Of a stretch of 38,810 bases of DNA, positions 37,809 through 38,810 are shown piece after piece; position 1 is the first letter of the stretch, and every line of letters begins with the position of its first letter. The notes below the pieces were generated by a model. It did no database searches and was not told the origin of the DNA. It worked only from the letters and a program-made list of their open reading frames with translations. Position numbers and translations under genes: made by a program. The stretch spans positions 1 through 38,810 of the forward strand of contig JAYTCK010000004.1 of assembly GCA_043736515.1 (NCBI GenBank), given 5' to 3'. The stretch is from MHLP01 sp043736515 (lineage in GTDB: Bacteria; Patescibacteriota; Minisyncoccia; Phycocordibacterales; UBA6899).

Positions 37809-38231
37809 TTAGGCGGCGGGAGCGGGCTCTTCGGCTTTCACCTCGGGAGCTGCTTCGACGACAGGAGCTTCTGCTACAGGAGCCTCTTCCACCTTGGCTT
37901 CCTCTACTTTGGGAGCGGCTGCCTTTGGCTCCTCTTTTGGTACTTCCTTTACTACCTTGGTCTTCTTGTTCATTGCATTCACCTTTTTTCCGGTGATGAC
38001 CTTGGTATCAACAAGAATGTTGTGCACAGTAGCTGAGGGCTGGGCTCCGAGTGCCATCCAGTACTTGATGCGCTCTCCGTTGACCTGAGGATTGCCTTTG
38101 CGTGCATCGTAAGAGCCGACAAATTCAACAAGCCCGCGAGTTTTCTTCGGGGAGCGGCGATGATCCTGCACAATGATGCGGAAGGACGGATCGTTCTTAC
38201 GTCCAACGCGTTGTAGTCGTATAGCTAACAT
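37809..38231 (-). CDS. rpsP: Ribosomal protein S16 with an Ala/Glu/Pro tail
   Basis: 140 aa. Residues 1-80 are S16 (MLAIRLQRVGRKNDPSFRII, GSYDARKGNPQVNGERIKYW, GAQPSATVHNIL), a small-subunit assembly protein. Residues about 90-140 are a low-complexity Ala/Glu/Pro/Val tail (VEEAKVEEAPVAEAPVVEAA) not found in the E. coli protein and presumably disordered. The ATG at 38231 fits the universal N-terminus, with AGGA about 9 nt upstream. It is the first gene of its unit. Confidence 0.97.
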   Translation of the reverse strand: MLAIRLQRVGRKNDPSFRIIVQDHRRSPKKTRGLVEFVGSYDARKGNPQVNGERIKYWMALGAQPSATVHNILVDTKVITGKKVNAMNKKTKVVKEVPKEEPKAAAPKVEEAKVEEAPVAEAPVVEAAPEVKAEEPAPAA

Positions 38232-38356
38232 GGGAGCCATCCTAACAGAGGGGGGTGAATTGGTCAATAAAATAGGGTTAAAAGTGGTATTGACAATTAG
38301 TTTAAACTATGACAAAGTTATATTTAGGCAAGTTCGCCTTTTTTGAGGAGTAGTGT

Positions 38357-38597
38357 ATGGAGGCCAAAATGATTGTTCACTTTGTTGCCGAGGTGAGGCA
38401 TAAAAAAAACGGGGCACACCTACCAGCGTGGAGTGACGGTAAATTTTCCGTCACATGGTATTCTCGTCCCAGAAGGTGGATTTGACTTCGTGATCTTGAG
38501 CGGCGCGGTGGAGGGAAAGAAAAAAATTGCCGCTCTTCAACAAGGTTCCACCGAAGATTATGAATCTCGAGTGGTCGCGTTTCAAATTATGCCTTAA
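38357..38597 (+). pseudogene. Hypothetical gene broken at an A8 run
   Basis: ATG at 38357 has GAGGAG upstream (MEAKMIVHFVAEVRHKK). In this frame it stops after about 43 codons. If one A is dropped from the A8 run at 38402-38409, the frame continues as TGHTYQRGVTVNFPSHGILV, PEGGFDFVILSGAVEGKKK, and ends FQIMP at a TAA (38595-38597), a coherent 79-aa protein. The downstream frame is clearly coding-like, so the break is a frameshift, recoding or a sequencing error. No family is recognised. Confidence 0.65.
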
Positions 38598-38622
38598 CGG
38601 GCATTAACTCAAGGAGACAGTC

Positions 38623-38757
38623 ATGGAAGCACTGAATATCTTCGCAACATTTGTGGCGGTCACACTCTTGTGTACCGCGTGGGTCGCGCACACGCTCTGC
38701 AAGATGCCCGACCGCGCTTTTCGGACATTTCGTAAGGAGGCAAAGCACACCAAGTGA
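38623..38757 (+). CDS. 44-aa single-span membrane protein
   Basis: ATG at 38623 with AAGGAG 7 nt upstream. An N-terminal transmembrane helix (LNIFATFVAVTLLCTAWVAH) is followed by a short basic cytoplasmic tail (RAFRTFRKEAKHTK). It lies 25 nt after the frame-broken gene and ends before a terminator, so the two form an operon. No family is recognised. Confidence 0.65.
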   Translation: MEALNIFATFVAVTLLCTAWVAHTLCKMPDRAFRTFRKEAKHTK

Positions 38758-38766
38758 TTTGAACAG

Positions 38767-38797
38767 ACGGCAGCCCTAAACGGCTGCTGTTTTCATT
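38767..38797 (+). terminator. Intrinsic terminator
   Basis: GCAGCC/GGCTGC stem followed by TGTTTTCATTTT. Confidence 0.7.
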
Positions 38798-38810
38798 TTG
38801 CTCAAATATG

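Noticed and set aside
38290..38324. TTGACA upstream of the 38357 gene as a -35 box
   Set aside because: No acceptable -10 lies 15-19 nt downstream; TATATT is 23 nt away, so I did not annotate a promoter.
1..38810. Reassignment of TGA to glycine, as in some CPR lineages
   Set aside because: TGA ends recognised genes at their expected family lengths (for example the GH13 and dnaG genes), and core genes contain no internal TGA.

Overview
The window reads as chromosomal DNA of a small-genome candidate-phyla-radiation bacterium, most likely a member of Patescibacteria/Parcubacteria. I infer this from short RpoB (1055 aa) and RpoC (1217 aa), a sigma factor with a Lys/Ala/Pro-rich head, an S16 protein with an Ala/Glu/Pro tail, very many short orphan genes, and frequent absence of a Shine-Dalgarno (SD) sequence. 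TGA acts as a normal stop throughout, which argues against the recoded Gracilibacteria/Absconditabacteria lineages. No rRNA, tRNA or CRISPR array was recognised.

Layout. 1-9.8 kb is a mosaic of small genes in both orientations, each usually closed by its own hairpin terminator. It holds a frame-broken 17-kDa-antigen-like lipoprotein, a SET-domain protein, a GH13 glycosidase in an operon with a VF530 protein, the proline aminopeptidase pepP, several orphans and a Tat-exported HExxH protein. 9.8-17 kb is defence-like accessory DNA: a RhuM-Fic fusion, a repeat-filled AT-rich stretch around a coiled-coil membrane protein, a complete MmeI-like type IIG restriction-modification enzyme, and a four-gene operon built around a small caspase-like (CHAT/C25-type) protease. 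17-27.4 kb is core information processing on the minus strand: rpoB-rpoC and dnaG-rpoD. 27.4-38.8 kb mixes core genes (deoC, msrA, msrB, trmD, khpA, rpsP) with orphans. The usual rpsP-khpA-trmD neighbourhood is present but split by orphan genes.

The most unusual signal is not a protein. Several minus-strand genes are followed at or within a few bases of the stop codon by long hairpins with no T-tract. Two of them, after rpoC and after msrA, share a nearly invariant 44-nt core whose inner stem changes by compensatory substitutions, while the outer stems are unrelated in sequence but perfectly paired. That is the signature of a structured RNA or a mobile structured element. Related-looking long palindromes lie after khpA, after the zinc-ribbon gene, upstream of the 30.1-30.6 kb gene and near 15.5 kb. 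A separate GC-rich palindrome appears to have inserted in frame into msrB and, three times, into rpoD.

Other points of interest are two genes broken by a single frameshift (one at an A8 run), recurrent promoters whose -10 box lies only 6-9 nt before the start codon (leaderless mRNAs), a remnant of a duplicated gene end, and rpoB substitutions at rifampicin-contact positions.
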